A DNA stretch of 26,029 nt from positions 1 through 26,029 of the forward strand of contig JBNGIQ010008477.1 in assembly GCA_049999765.1 (NCBI GenBank). The letters are read 5' to 3'. The notes under the pieces are model-generated. The model had not been told where the DNA came from and made no database searches. It worked only from the letters and a program-made list of their open reading frames with translations. The DNA is from Phaeoceros laevis (taxonomy: Eukaryota; Anthocerotophyta; Anthocerotopsida; Notothyladales). This document shows, in pieces, positions 10,510 through 20,349 of this stretch. Position 1 is the first letter of the stretch; the number at the start of each line of letters is the position of its first letter. The position numbers were made by a program, and so were the translations under genes.

Positions 10510-11805
10510 ATGGAGCCTCCTGACGACGGCGATGCTGCATTTCCGGAGTCTCCTGTCCCTGCATCGGGTCCGTCTGGAGACTTGGCACCTGCGACAGGAA
10601 AAGCACAGGTATTGGGATCGGAAGATCACGTAGTCCCTGAGGTTGGTGTTGGCGGCACAGGTGCTCGAATTCCTGAACCAAGAGCGTCAGTGTTCAAGAA
10701 GCCTTTAGATCCAGGCCGGATTGAGCAGGATACTTCGGGACAATTCTGCGGGCCATCAGCATCCTTTAACTATGGCTCGCAGGGAGGGACGGTGACATGG
10801 CCTTCTAGCAACAATTTGCGAACTATGCGGCCTCCGGGCCATTCGGGGATGTCCCTGGCGGCTCTGGCTCCAGTGCCGCAGGCGCGCCCGGTGCCCGTGC
10901 TGCACCCTCCCTTCTCCTTCCAGGTTCCCAAGAAGCGCATCAATAGCCAGCAGGATATTGAGCATTTCCAACAATCAGAGGCAGGGAAGACGTTCTTGGG
11001 GTTTATTGTGGCGCTCAGCGAGTCAATACGGGGCCACAAGCTCTCGGATTTCTGCAGGGAGTCGCCGTCGGTGATCGCAATTCTTAAAGTGCTAGTGCTG
11101 ATGAGCCAGTGGGTGGACGAGATCCCCCCCAAGCAGCAGCCTGTGAGGTATGGCAATCCGGCGTACAGAGACTGGTACACCAGGTTGTGTGAGCAGGGTC
11201 AACAGCTGATGCTCTCTATCCTTCCACCGCATCTTTCTTCTTCCGCGGGAGAGATTTTCCCCTACTTCGCCGACAGCTTTGGGAACGCCACCAGGATTGA
11301 CTACGGCACTGGACACGAGGCCAACTTCGCTGCCTGGCTGCTCTGCCTCGCCAGGCTGGGCCTGCTCAACCCTGATGACTATCAAGCAGTCGTGTCCAGA
11401 GTGTTCGTGGTGTACCTGAATTTGATGAGGAAGTTGCAGACAACCTACTGGCTGGAGCCTGCGGGCTCGCATGGAGTTTGGGGTTTGGATGACTACCATT
11501 TCCTTCCCTTCATTTTCGGGGCGTCGCAGCTAATCGATCACAAGTACATGAAGCCGAAGTCGATTCACAATCCTGACATTCTAGAGAACTTCTCCAGAGA
11601 GTTCCTTTACCTTGGGTGTGTTCAGTTTGTGAAGTCGGTGAAAAAGGGGCCCCTGGCCGAGCATTCGCCCATGATTGATGATATAAGCGGTGTGCCCACA
11701 TGGACGAAGGTGCACAGTGGCATGTTGAAGATGTACAAGGCAGAGGTCTTGGAAAAGGTTCCTATCATGCAGCACTTTCTATTCGGCTCCCTCATTCTCT
11801 GGTAG
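10510..11805 (+). CDS. PTPA: PTPA, serine/threonine protein phosphatase 2A activator
   Basis: A single open frame of 431 residues from ATG 10510 to TAG 11805. Residues 1-138 are low-complexity and rich in Pro, Gly and Ala. The conserved PTPA fold starts at VPKKRINS (about 139) and includes IPPKQQPVRYGNPAYRDWY, FPYFADSFGNATRIDYGTGHE, the hallmark GVWGLDDYHFLPF (about 322), QLIDHKYMKPKSIHN and the C-terminal PIMQHFLFGSLILW. The fold is complete. PTPA is an ATP-dependent chaperone and peptidyl-prolyl isomerase that loads metal into and activates the PP2A catalytic subunit; it acts in cytosol and nucleus. The frame is open upstream to an ATG at 10279, but that part contains donor- and acceptor-like sites (10336 and 10506) and resembles nothing known. 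I therefore prefer the start right after the acceptor, which leaves the upstream part as a spliced leader. The intronless core is notable beside its many-exon neighbours. Confidence 0.93.
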   Translation: MEPPDDGDAAFPESPVPASGPSGDLAPATGKAQVLGSEDHVVPEVGVGGTGARIPEPRASVFKKPLDPGRIEQDTSGQFCGPSASFNYGSQGGTVTWPSSNNLRTMRPPGHSGMSLAALAPVPQARPVPVLHPPFSFQVPKKRINSQQDIEHFQQSEAGKTFLGFIVALSESIRGHKLSDFCRESPSVIAILKVLVLMSQWVDEIPPKQQPVRYGNPAYRDWYTRLCEQGQQLMLSILPPHLSSSAGEIFPYFADSFGNATRIDYGTGHEANFAAWLLCLARLGLLNPDDYQAVVSRVFVVYLNLMRKLQTTYWLEPAGSHGVWGLDDYHFLPFIFGASQLIDHKYMKPKSIHNPDILENFSREFLYLGCVQFVKSVKKGPLAEHSPMIDDISGVPTWTKVHSGMLKMYKAEVLEKVPIMQHFLFGSLILW

Positions 11806-12597
11806 GTTGGTACTGGATTTTGTCTATCACATATAACCGCCTTGTTTCTGGTTCCCCCTTCTTTGTTTCTGCCACCTTGCTGCCTCCGTATTGTGACTTG
11901 TGGAGTCTTAAAATCTTATAATTCAAACACCGTAATACATGACAGGTCGCCCCTTGCTGGCAGGTGAAGCTGGGTTCCTCCTTGACCACAGTCTATCAGC
12001 AGTTTCATTGCTTCATCGTGCTCGAGAGCCTGCATTCCAAAAGACACTTCTGTTACAGGGACGTGGATTGTTCAGTAAAGTGGATGTGAAGGTACAGTAG
12101 AATTTACTGTAAGACCTCTCCAGTTATACGAGGCAGTTCTCATTCCACTGTTTTTGCACAACCTCTTCAGTGACGTAGTCCTGGTTTGTTTTGGTGGCCA
12201 CATTTTTACAGCAGTGGCTTCTTGGCGTGTGTGTGCAGCTGACAAGAACCCTCAGCGCATCCACAGCTCCATATGACTGCAAGTGATGCACTGCATTTTC
12301 TGTGGTGCACTTCGTGAGTCCGTTGCTCTTCGACATTACGGGTGTCGTTTATGTTTGCCCACCAGCGTCCGAACACTGCAAATCGCTCCACGGTCTTCTG
12401 CAAAGGTGGTGCAGTAACTGCAGTTGGCTGCAGTACTAGGAACCCGGTGGGTTGTCTCTTGGTCAGTGGAAACATTCGTAGGTCTGGTTTCCTCACAAAA
12501 GAGGTAGTTTCGGTTACGCTTCCCATTTCCATCTTGGAGGTGCATCAGCGCCAGATAGCTCCAAGAGTGTCATGATTTTCTAGAAGCTTAGAGCTAA
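11806..12597. other. Intergenic region downstream of PTPA
   Basis: Probably the PTPA 3' UTR followed by spacer. Overlapping open frames on both strands between 12124 and 12575 have no domain signature and contradict one another. No repeat or RNA gene is recognised. Confidence 0.4.
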
Positions 12598-13060
12598 TGG
12601 CTCCGCAATCCGGTGAAGATGACTTACTGGTAAGTAGGGTGTTGGGATTGCGGCCACTACCATTATGTGTTGGAGTCTCGGCTCACCAGCAAGGCATGGA
12701 ATAAAAAAGAATGCGTGGAAAGCTTGCCAGCGCACTGAACTGCGCAAGAATCATACAGTAGTCCTCCACCTGGGCCAAACAATCCGAAGAGCCTGTCGTA
12801 AAGACCTCGAAGCTGCAACAGCTCTGGAAGATGTTAGCGAAGCGGGAGTGATTCTCGTAAGTGAACTCTGTTGAACTGCGCCAGCCACCAGGCTCGCAAT
12901 TGCGAATATATCACAGGATGCAACTGGTAAAGAAAGGTATACACACCGACCCAGATCACCAATCCACATTTTGCTCTGTTCAGCGAGCGGGATAGAAATA
13001 TCTGCAGAGCGGCAGACAAGATTTTGCGAGCATCAATTTTCAAATCCTAATCCTTTTCCC
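12598..13060 (+). CDS. Doubtful small spliced gene of unknown function
   Basis: ATG at 12598 in good context (GCTAATGGCTCC) encodes MAPQSGEDDLL and is followed at once by a strong donor, GTAAGT, at 12631. An open segment near 12731-12855 encodes a charged, helix-prone stretch (RTELRKNHTVVLHLGQTIRR, then DLEAATALEDVSEAGVIL) and is also followed at once by GTAAGT (12856). A pyrimidine-rich acceptor (TTTTGCTCTGTTCAG) ends at about 12983 and precedes a segment with frame ERDRNICRAADKILRASIF that stops near 13050. The phases of the pieces do not all fit with the most obvious acceptors, and I recognise no family. It could be a real small coiled-coil gene, a decayed gene, or coincidence. Confidence 0.25.
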
Positions 13061-13600
13061 GAGATTGTTCCACACTGTTTGTCGAATTCAGCACTACGAG
13101 TACTCTTCACTGATCGGCAGGAAGCTGGTGCTGCTCAGGCCTCACTTCGCCCGAGGAAAAGAAAAAGGAGGTGGCGGATACAGCCCCCTCAATAGCACCT
13201 CCAGCTCTGCTCTCGTTTTCCCATTCACGGGCACTTGCGACCAAAGTACTCTAGCTTCAACCGGAATCGCAGACGCCATATTTATAATGCCCTGTGACTT
13301 TGTGAATGGGGCAATATTCCTGTAAAGCAATCAGCAAGAGTACAAGGCCTATGATTGCGACCGTTGCCTAACTAAGATCAGGCAGCGATCACCATTCCCT
13401 TCCCTTCAATTTATTTCCAACGGGTTCATTATCCGGTGGCGTCCCGCAGCCTTCACAATTCCTCGAATTCAAGCACAGCTACTTACTGCTCTTCCAGAAA
13501 TCAAGGGCCCATTGTTGTGCCTGCACCCTAATGTTTTTTTTTTTTTAGAGCTTTTTTTTAGGGGAGCTCATGCTAAACATTAGATATTGCAATATGTACA
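13061..13600. other. Non-coding stretch ending in an assembly gap
   Basis: No recognisable gene. Two long T runs lie at about 13532-13558. The stretch ends in a 22-bp sequence (13579-13600) that is repeated exactly on the far side of the N run. Confidence 0.4.
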
Positions 13601-13610
13601 NNNNNNNNNN
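13601..13610. other. Assembly gap (10 N) with duplicated flanks
   Basis: Ten N bases. The 22 bases before it (13579-13600, starting ATTAGATATTGC) are identical to the 22 bases after it (13611-13632). This is what two overlapping contigs placed end to end would produce. Confidence 0.9.
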
Positions 13611-14215
13611 ATTAGATATTGCAATATGTACAAAGCATTCCACATAAGCCACTATCAACTCGTCCTCTACCACGGGACAGTGGACAGGGTAGGTTGGTTG
13701 CACACCAGCCTAATCCTGAAACCCTGGGCACGAAGTCCCAACCAACCCGTGGTTTGGATTTAATGAGAGAAGTGGAGAAGGTCTTCAGGCCCTATCTGGA
13801 CAGCTACTGCAATTGTTCCAGTAAGGCACCAAAAATATTCATTCGGTTTAACTTAATACTATGGAACCAGAGGGCTGGGAAGTCAACATCTGAAACATGA
13901 AACGTATTGTATACTGGATACAATACCAAAAGCTTCTCCCCAATTACTAGACCATTCTCCAAGGCCTTGTGCTGCTTTTGAGAGTCCTTGAGGAAGAGCT
14001 TCACCTGCACTTGTTACCGACCTGACTGACAAGCCACCCTAATGTCCTAATGCACCCAATGCACCCTACTAATGTCCTAATGCACCCTAATGTCTTTTGA
14101 CGGACCTCTCGGGTGTCTCTCTTCTGGTAGGAAGAAACCTCTTGCTGACTAGGACTCGTTGTCCTAAGATTAGGGCTCGCTTTAGAGCTTTCACAGCAGA
14201 ATGGACGCCGCATTA
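13611..14215. other. Non-coding stretch with a short irregular repeat
   Basis: No gene is recognised. At about 14036-14095 the motif CCTAATG(T/C)(C/A)C and the phrase TAATGTCCTAATGCACCC recur several times with small insertions. Open frames here are short and lack domain signatures. Confidence 0.4.
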
Positions 14216-14623
14216 GGGCGGTTTCGCATGAGCCCGGGCCCGGTTCCGGCTATTGCTAGACAACAAAGTTGTGTCGCCGTGGCAGGCTTTTTTAAGCCTC
14301 TGCAGTAGCCGGGTACCGGGCTCCGCACCGGGCGAAGCCCGGACCCGATTTAGTAAGGGCTAACGATAGCCGACCCGGCTATCGTTTCCAGCAGGTGGCG
14401 GCGGTCACCGTGACCGCCACCTTCCTGTTCCCGCGTTTTCACTCATCCTATAACCAACGGCCGTCTGTTGTGTGTCTGTTGACCTGGGCGCGTCCCGCTT
14501 GGTGCCGGTGGCGCCGAAAATTTCACCCGGACCCCGGCGCGGGAAATCCGCATCATGCGAACACCGGGACCCGGGCCCAGCTATTTTGGCCGGGCCCGGG
14601 CCCGGGTTCATGCGAAACCGCCC
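14216..14623. mobile_element. Tourist/PIF-Harbinger-like MITE, 408 bp
   Basis: The element starts GGGCGGTTTCGCATGAGCCC and ends with the inverse complement, ...CATGCGAAACCGCCC. Over the first 24 bases the inverted repeats differ at one position, and GC-rich CCGGGCCCGG follows on both sides. It is flanked by TTA on both sides (14213-14215 and 14624-14626), the 3-bp target duplication expected for PIF/Harbinger elements; the GGG start of the terminus also fits Tourist-type elements. It has no transposase. The interior holds strong hairpins: a perfect 9-bp stem at 14364-14384 (CGATAGCCG / CGGCTATCG) and a near-perfect GC-rich palindrome at about 14393-14422. The near-identical ends suggest a fairly recent insertion. 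It lies about 70 bp before the PIF1-like pseudogene. Confidence 0.8.
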
Positions 14624-14695
14624 TTAGACCGAGGGTTTTCTTGAGGAAGGGCTGGAGGGCGGGAAACAGCGGGTTAGAATCTTCGGACAGGCACG

Positions 14696-15960
14696 ATGGG
14701 GCGGCCCTGGGCGTCGTTCACGGAGGGTGGTCAGGAGTTCAGCATGATGAGACGGAGTGAAAGCGGGCTCAGTGATGAGCCTCCTGCGGATTTCGTTCCT
14801 CTGGAAAATGGAGGAATGCCCGAGGCTCTCCTGAGCAGGAACAGGTGCTGGCGGCAGTGGCAAAAGGGAAGAATGTCTCTATGACAGGATGCGCAGGCAC
14901 CGGGAAGAGCTTTGTGCTGGAGCGCATAAAGCGGCTGCTGTCCGAAAAGTATGGCCCGAGCAACGTCTACGTCACGGCCTATACGGACATTGCGGCTCGT
15001 CCTCTTCAGGGAACAACCCTCCACTCGTTTGCAGGTCTCCCAGATGTGGAGAACAAGACCAATGAAGAGGTGGTAGCCATCCTTTTTAGAAATGAGGACG
15101 AGGAGGCCATACGCCGGTGGAGACGTGCACACGCTTTGATCATTGACGAAATCAGCTTGGTTGATGGTCACTTCTTCGATCAGCTCGAGCATTTAAGCAG
15201 GGCAGTGAGGGGGAGGAGTGAGCCATTTGGAGGGCTGCAGCTCATCGTGTCGGGTGATTTCCTCCAGCTGCCTCCTGTGGACAGAGTAGGCAACAGAGTC
15301 TACGCCTTCGAGGCTCAGAGTTGGAATTATTGCTTTCATCTGCAGATTCAGCTCACGCAGGTGCTCCTCAATCGGCTGTCTGGACTCCGTCTAAGTGAGC
15401 GCTTCCGTGGGGGGGGCAGGTCATCTTTTTGAAAAACTCGAGGCGCGAGGGAGTGAGAACTGCTGTAATCGTGAGAGGGAGCAGTGGCATGGTTGTGGAT
15501 TTCAGTACAGAAGGACGCCCTGCAGATTGCGAAGAGATTAATGCCTTCTTCGACTGCCAAAGGATGTGTCTTGGAGGTGCATGGCCTATTCCTCTTTAAC
15601 CCCGGTGTCTAGACTTGTGGGGCCTGTGGGAATGGGCCTTTGAGCATCAAGATAAGGAGCTGGGAAGGTGGTGGCAGGTCCTGTTGCCGCTGGCTTTGGC
15701 GCTGACTGTGCACAAATGCCAAGGGATGGCACTGGACAGTACGGAAACAGAGGTTTCTAGGGCATTTGGATGTGGCAAGGTATACTGTATGTGGCACTCT
15801 CCCAAGTGAAGAGCCTGGACGGTCTGTTCTTCCGAAAGTTTCTATGGTGCCCAGGTGAAGAGGGAGGTCATGGCTTGTCCCATGGTCCTCCACTTCCACG
15901 ACGCGTTCTCGGACCGCCATCCCCAGTGGAGTAGGAATTGCTCGTAAGGAGCGCCAAGTT
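14696..15960 (+). pseudogene. PIF1-family DNA helicase, disrupted
   Basis: The best part (about 14818-15432) encodes the helicase N-terminal motor: SPEQEQVLAAVAKGKNV, Walker A GCAGTGKS (14888-14911), TAYTDIAARPLQGTTLHSFAG, Walker B ALIIDEISLVDGHFFDQLE, and GGLQLIVSGDFLQLPPV. After QLTQV, where the family has an FRQ motif, the similarity fades and a TGA occurs at 15430. The C-terminal motor returns in a different frame at about 15615-15785 (LALALTVHKCQGMALDST, EVSRAFGCGKVY). A second frame change near 15783 then leads to VALSQVKSLDGLF, the usual PIF1 end. Upstream, 14696-14835 has an acidic, Pro-rich open segment in yet another frame. The core domains 1B/2B are largely missing. This looks like a decayed PIF1 gene or the helicase end of a decayed Helitron; no Rep domain is visible to choose the latter. 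Confidence 0.8.
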
Positions 15961-16319
15961 GGGAACACTTTTTGCACTTCCCTGCTTTTTTAACTAGGCG
16001 CCATAAAACCACGTTTTTTGCACCACCTCATAACTTTGGGGCGGCGATCGGGTCGGCGGGATACTGTTTTACGTGTACCGGCGAAAAGCTGGCATTTCGT
16101 GGACTCGACCGGCGCAAAGCTGGCAAAAACATTTGGACAAATAAGTTGGCTGGCGTTTCATAATACTGACCGGCGGACCTTATCATACATGGCGGGCATT
16201 ATGCTCCACGCCACATGCACATGCCATAACATAACCATGCAGCGCGTGCCTCGCCTAATAAGAAGCCGCTTCCGCCTATGGCCTTGCTTGTTTATGCATG
16301 AGTTGAGCACATAGTATCT
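15961..16319. repeat. Repeat-rich spacer
   Basis: No gene. An 18-bp direct repeat of the form ACCGGCGaAAAGCTGGCA occurs at 16077-16094 and 16108-16125 with one mismatch. GGCG-rich words recur throughout, so this is probably part of a transposon-derived region with the foldback elements that follow. Confidence 0.4.
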
Positions 16320-16539
16320 ATACTTAAAGGAAACCGGCTTGTTATAAAGCCGGCGCTCGCCCCGGGATTATGAGCGTAATCCCGCTCCTTTATGGAGATT
16401 AGCACCGGGTAGCACATTACTGCCAACGCCGGGTAGCACATTATGCCTGCAAGTCGCTGGATTACTGCAAGTCGCGGGATTACGCTCATAATCCCGGGGC
16501 TCGCGCGGGCTTTATAACTCGCCGCTTCCCTTTAAGTAT
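16320..16539. mobile_element. Foldback element with 65-bp inverted repeats
   Basis: The arms at 16320-16384 and 16475-16539 are inverted complements matching at 58 of 65 positions. Both contain CCCCGGGATTATGAGCGTAA, and both outer ends read ATACTTAAAGG. The 90-bp loop holds two direct duplications: CCGGGTAGCACATTA twice, and GCAAGTCGC(T/G)GGATTAC twice, the latter merging into the right arm. There is no coding capacity and no clear target duplication. The transcript would fold into a long stem. Confidence 0.8.
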
Positions 16540-16618
16540 GTTAAAGGAAGGCGGTCGCACCGGTAGATTACCCATGCTAATGCCATAACCCAGTGCTCCC
16601 GGCTTCCTTTAACATACT
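16535..16618. mobile_element. Short foldback element, 84 bp, abutting the previous one
   Basis: Arms 16535-16560 and 16593-16618 are inverted complements matching at 23 of 26 positions, with outer ends AGTATGTTAAAGGAAG. It shares the AGTAT bases with the right end of the preceding foldback, and its terminal word TTAAAGGAA resembles that element's CTTAAAGGAAA, which suggests related ends. Confidence 0.7.
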
Positions 16619-17156
16619 CATTGTAATTGCCGGCATGTCCATAATGCAAACGGAGAATTACCGGCAAACCCTTATATGGACCGGCTTTAAAGCAGGCCCC
16701 GCCACCTGAAGCCCGTTTAGTCCGTTCAGAAACATTTCGCTACCGCTTTTAATGATGTAAACTCCTGGCTTGGAGGCTTGGAGGCTTGGAGGCTTGGAGG
16801 GTAATCTCGCTGAGCTAGGTAACTAGTCTAAGCAAACTGATGTTCAGAACTTACGACTCCTAATACAACTTCGTACGTTGATTCCAGCTGACAAGGACTT
16901 GTGTACTCCAAGGATGTCGACGGCCACAGAAACAGTAAAGAATACATATATCTTGTTTTGCTGTTTGTAATTCCGAAAACCGGAATTCTGCAGCTATCAT
17001 ACCAAGATTCCTCCTTGCCGTAGCGAAGCAGTCAGCGAAGCTCACGGCCTCAATTCGCACCTGCCAACAGGCTTACACTTGGACAACAATCACCGGGCAA
17101 TTCAAATAGAAGCCCTACCAGAGGGAGTCAGAAGGCGACTTGGCAAGTTCTACGCC
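16619..17156. other. Spacer and probable promoter/leader of glutathione synthetase
   Basis: No gene. It contains an 8-bp microsatellite at 16767-16800 and ends in the probable 5' UTR of the synthetase gene. An open frame without ATG continues upstream of the chosen start to about 17079. Confidence 0.4.
16767..16800. repeat. 8-bp microsatellite (GGCTTGGA)4
   Basis: Four perfect head-to-tail copies of GGCTTGGA, followed by GG. Confidence 0.95.
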
Positions 17157-20100
17157 ATGAATGTCGATTCTGTTGCCTGCTGTCCTGGAATTTCCACCAG
17201 TTTCGCGGCCTCGCGCGGAGTGCCTGGTACAAGTAAGCTGGGCAGCAGACTGAATCCTGGTGCCAGCGCATTTGCGAGATTATGGTGTAGAAACGTCCCT
17301 TCAGGTGTTGGCAGCGTAGTGCACTGGCTATCAGCCCCGAATTCATTGAGTTGCGACAGTAGACAGCTGGTGAGGAGAGGGTCAGCTGCAGGCCAATCGA
17401 TGGAGACAGATGCGAAAAAGGTTTCTGAGACCCCTCCGGGAGCCTCTGGTGATGGACAAGTCACTGTAGACGTGAATTTGGAGTCTTCTGGAGTCGTACC
17501 TCCAGAGGTTGCCGCTGCTCTAGTCGAGCATGCGTTGGTCTGGGCTTCCTTACACGGCCTCGTTATGGGTGACAAAGAAATGCCGGTAAGGGAAGGACTC
17601 CTGGAATTGGTGTATGCAGAATTGCTAGTTTTTTCTTAGCAGAGCCATCATCGGGTTGTTCGGCATTTGACTTCTGAAGCTTCTTTTTATCACGGTTGCA
17701 AGGCAGAATTCAGGAAATGTTCCTGGTGTAGGGCTTACACATGCACCACTGTCTCTGCTACCAGCTCCCATCACAAAGGCTGCATTCGAAGAGGCTGTGG
17801 AGCTAGCACCTCTTTTGAATACCCTGGTGCACAGGGTGGCTGCTGATGGGGATTTTTTGCAAGATGTGCATGCCAAGTTAGTTCCTCCTCGCAAGCACAC
17901 CTGGGATTTTTTCATACCTTCGGGTTCGCACGCTGGAAGCAGAAAAAGCTGTACTTGGTTCAACATGTTTTTGAGTCTCATCCTTTGAGCCCTTATAGGG
18001 AAGCTTAGAGTTGCTCATGTTGATTTTTGTCGAAATGGTGCAGGACACGGTTAGTTGACGATTTCACGGATAGACTCCTTGACATCCACTCGAGGGTCAT
18101 GAATGAAGGGATCAAGCAGGTGTGAATCTTTGCGGTATGATTTTCCCTACTGGCTTGGTAGTACTCCGTGATAAAGTAGAGTGTTATCCTGATGTCTCCA
18201 CGGTTTTCCATTGTGTGCAGAGTATTGCTCTTGGTTTACACCGATCAGACTACATGCTTGACCTGCCATCAAAACGACTCCTTCAAGTGGAAATCAACAC
18301 AATCTCATCGTCATTCGCTGGTCTTGGGTCTCGAGTCAGTTCTTTGCACAGGTGACTGTCTGCATTTGCAGAATGAAAGAGCTTCCTCTAGTTGTGTACA
18401 TATTCGTCTATCTACATTTGCAGAGTCAAAGAGGTTCCTATTTGTGGACATTTATCATATGCAACTGCTCCACCTTCTCGCTCCTTACGGAACCTGGCAT
18501 ATCTCTTGCGCTTTTTGTCTCCTACGTTTGCAGGGACCTAGTTAGCCAGCTTGCTGATCGTAGCAGTCTGGAGAGTAGTAGAGTGCCAGAGAACAAGGCT
18601 GACTATGGGTATGCAGAAGCGTTAGCCTTGGCCTGGGAAGCGTACGGCCACACAAGGTACTGTGATGTTGTTCTGGCCTCGTGATGCTGATCTTGCTGCA
18701 ATCCAGTTCAACTAACCATTGGTTTTCTCTGCAAATGGGATGCCTCCAACACATTCTGTGTTTCTGATGAGCAGCGCAGCAGTGTTGATAGTGGTGCAGC
18801 CAGAGGAATGGAACATGTACGACCAGCATTGGTTGGCTTTCCGGCTTTATGACTCATATCCACATCCATGCTCAAGATTTCTTTACTTACATGGGAGTTT
18901 GCTTCTGTTGTTGATGTTTCATTTGAATACAAACTTAAGCTGTGGCCTATGTTTGTTGTGTTGCTTCTCTTCATTTTGCTCTGGAATGCTGCTAGGAAGA
19001 CCAAATTGCATCTTCATCTAGAAGGTTATCAGCCTTGACAGATGACTACATTTGGAGTGAGGTCTATCCGTCGAACTCTGGCGCAGATCCTCCAGCAAGC
19101 CAGGACTGACGACGATGACACACTACTCATGTATTGTAGCTTTAGCTTCTTCATGCACATTATGTGGAAGACTTGGTGCCACCTGTGAATACAACGAATT
19201 TGCTTCCATCCATGGCAGTGAGGAGCAAGCAGTTTCGGTGGTTTATTTTAGGGCTGGGTATACGCCAACTGATTATCCATCAGAAGCAGTATGCATCTTA
19301 TCTTCTTGTATTTTTAGCTCATTTTGTAGTTTGAAGAAAGCATGAAATACTAACATAGGATACCTCGTTCTGTGTGCCACTGAAAGGAATGGAGTGCTAG
19401 ATTGCTCATCGAAAGATCAAAAGCCATCAAATGTCCTTCAATCTCCTACCATCTAGCTGGAACTAAAAAAGTCCAACAAGAGCTGGCGAGGCCTGGCGTT
19501 GTCGAAAGGTAAGGTCCGTCAGTTGGGAGAGTGATGTTAAAGTTGTCCGTTGGAAAAGAATGTGCCTAGTATAGGAGCGCCACTACCATGAATCATGCTT
19601 TGAAACCATGTGCAGATTTGTGTCGAATGCAGCTGCCAAGAAAATTAGGACCTGTTTTGCGGGTCTCTGGGGTCTGGACGAAGAGGGTGCTGAGGAAATC
19701 ATCGAGAAAGCTATAGCTGAGCCTGACAAATTTGTTCTCAAACCCCAGCGTGAAGGAGGAGGTATGTAGTCAACTTATCTGCTCAAGCAGCCTTGTTTTT
19801 GCCGGGATATCAGAAGACTGTGGCCTACGACTATCTGCTTTTTCTGACAACATCAGCCTTCCGAGCCATAAGCTCTGTGTATTCCTATATGAAAGAGGCA
19901 GGTGAAAGTGCTCCACGCTGGTGTCCCTTCGCATGCAGGAAACAATCTTTTTGGAGATCAGATCAGGGAAAAGCTACTGGAGCTCAAGAATACCCCCGGT
20001 AGCAAGGGACTGGCGGCGTACATACTGATGCAGAAGATTGTGCCCCCAGTGCACACGACGTACTTGGTACGCAGAGGTGCATGGGACATGTACGAAACCG

Positions 20101-20349
20101 TCTCTGAGGTTGGCATATATGGTACATACTTGTGGTAAGTATTTCAGAGGCAATGGCCAGCAATGCTGCGAGAAGAATAGGCACTCGCAGTGGAGACTCT
20201 AATTGAGCTGTGAACTGTGCAGCCAGGGTGACAAGGAGTTACTAAATCGGCAAACCGGACATCTGGTCCGAAGCAAAGTCTCAACTTCTTACGAAGGAGG
20301 AGTTGTAGCAGGCTATGGCGTGCTGGATAGCCCATATCTAATCGATTAG
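17157..20349 (+). CDS. GSH2: Glutathione synthetase
   Basis: Twelve exons: 17157-17585, 17707-17876, 18044-18119, 18221-18351, 18534-18656, about 18775-18860, 19042-19130, 19219-19288, 19387-19508, 19616-19761, 19939-20134, 20223-20349. It joins gamma-glutamylcysteine and glycine using ATP, the last step of glutathione synthesis. Landmarks: [80 protein letters not shown], the glycine-rich loop [10 protein letters not shown] (split by an intron), AAYILMQKI, and the C-terminal alanine-loop region [18 protein letters not shown]. The first about 80 residues are rich in Ser, Arg and Ala with few acidic residues and look like an organelle transit peptide. A second in-frame ATG at 17400 (METDAKK) could start a cytosolic form. 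Exon 6 and its join to exon 7 are unresolved: no good GT donor lies right after HWLAFRL. All other joins keep frame. Confidence 0.93.

Noticed and set aside
10756-11775. Long minus-strand open frames across the PTPA gene
   Set aside because: They are antisense shadows of a well-conserved coding sequence.
11792-12545. Several small open frames on both strands after PTPA
   Set aside because: Mutually overlapping, no family signature, no supporting splice pattern.
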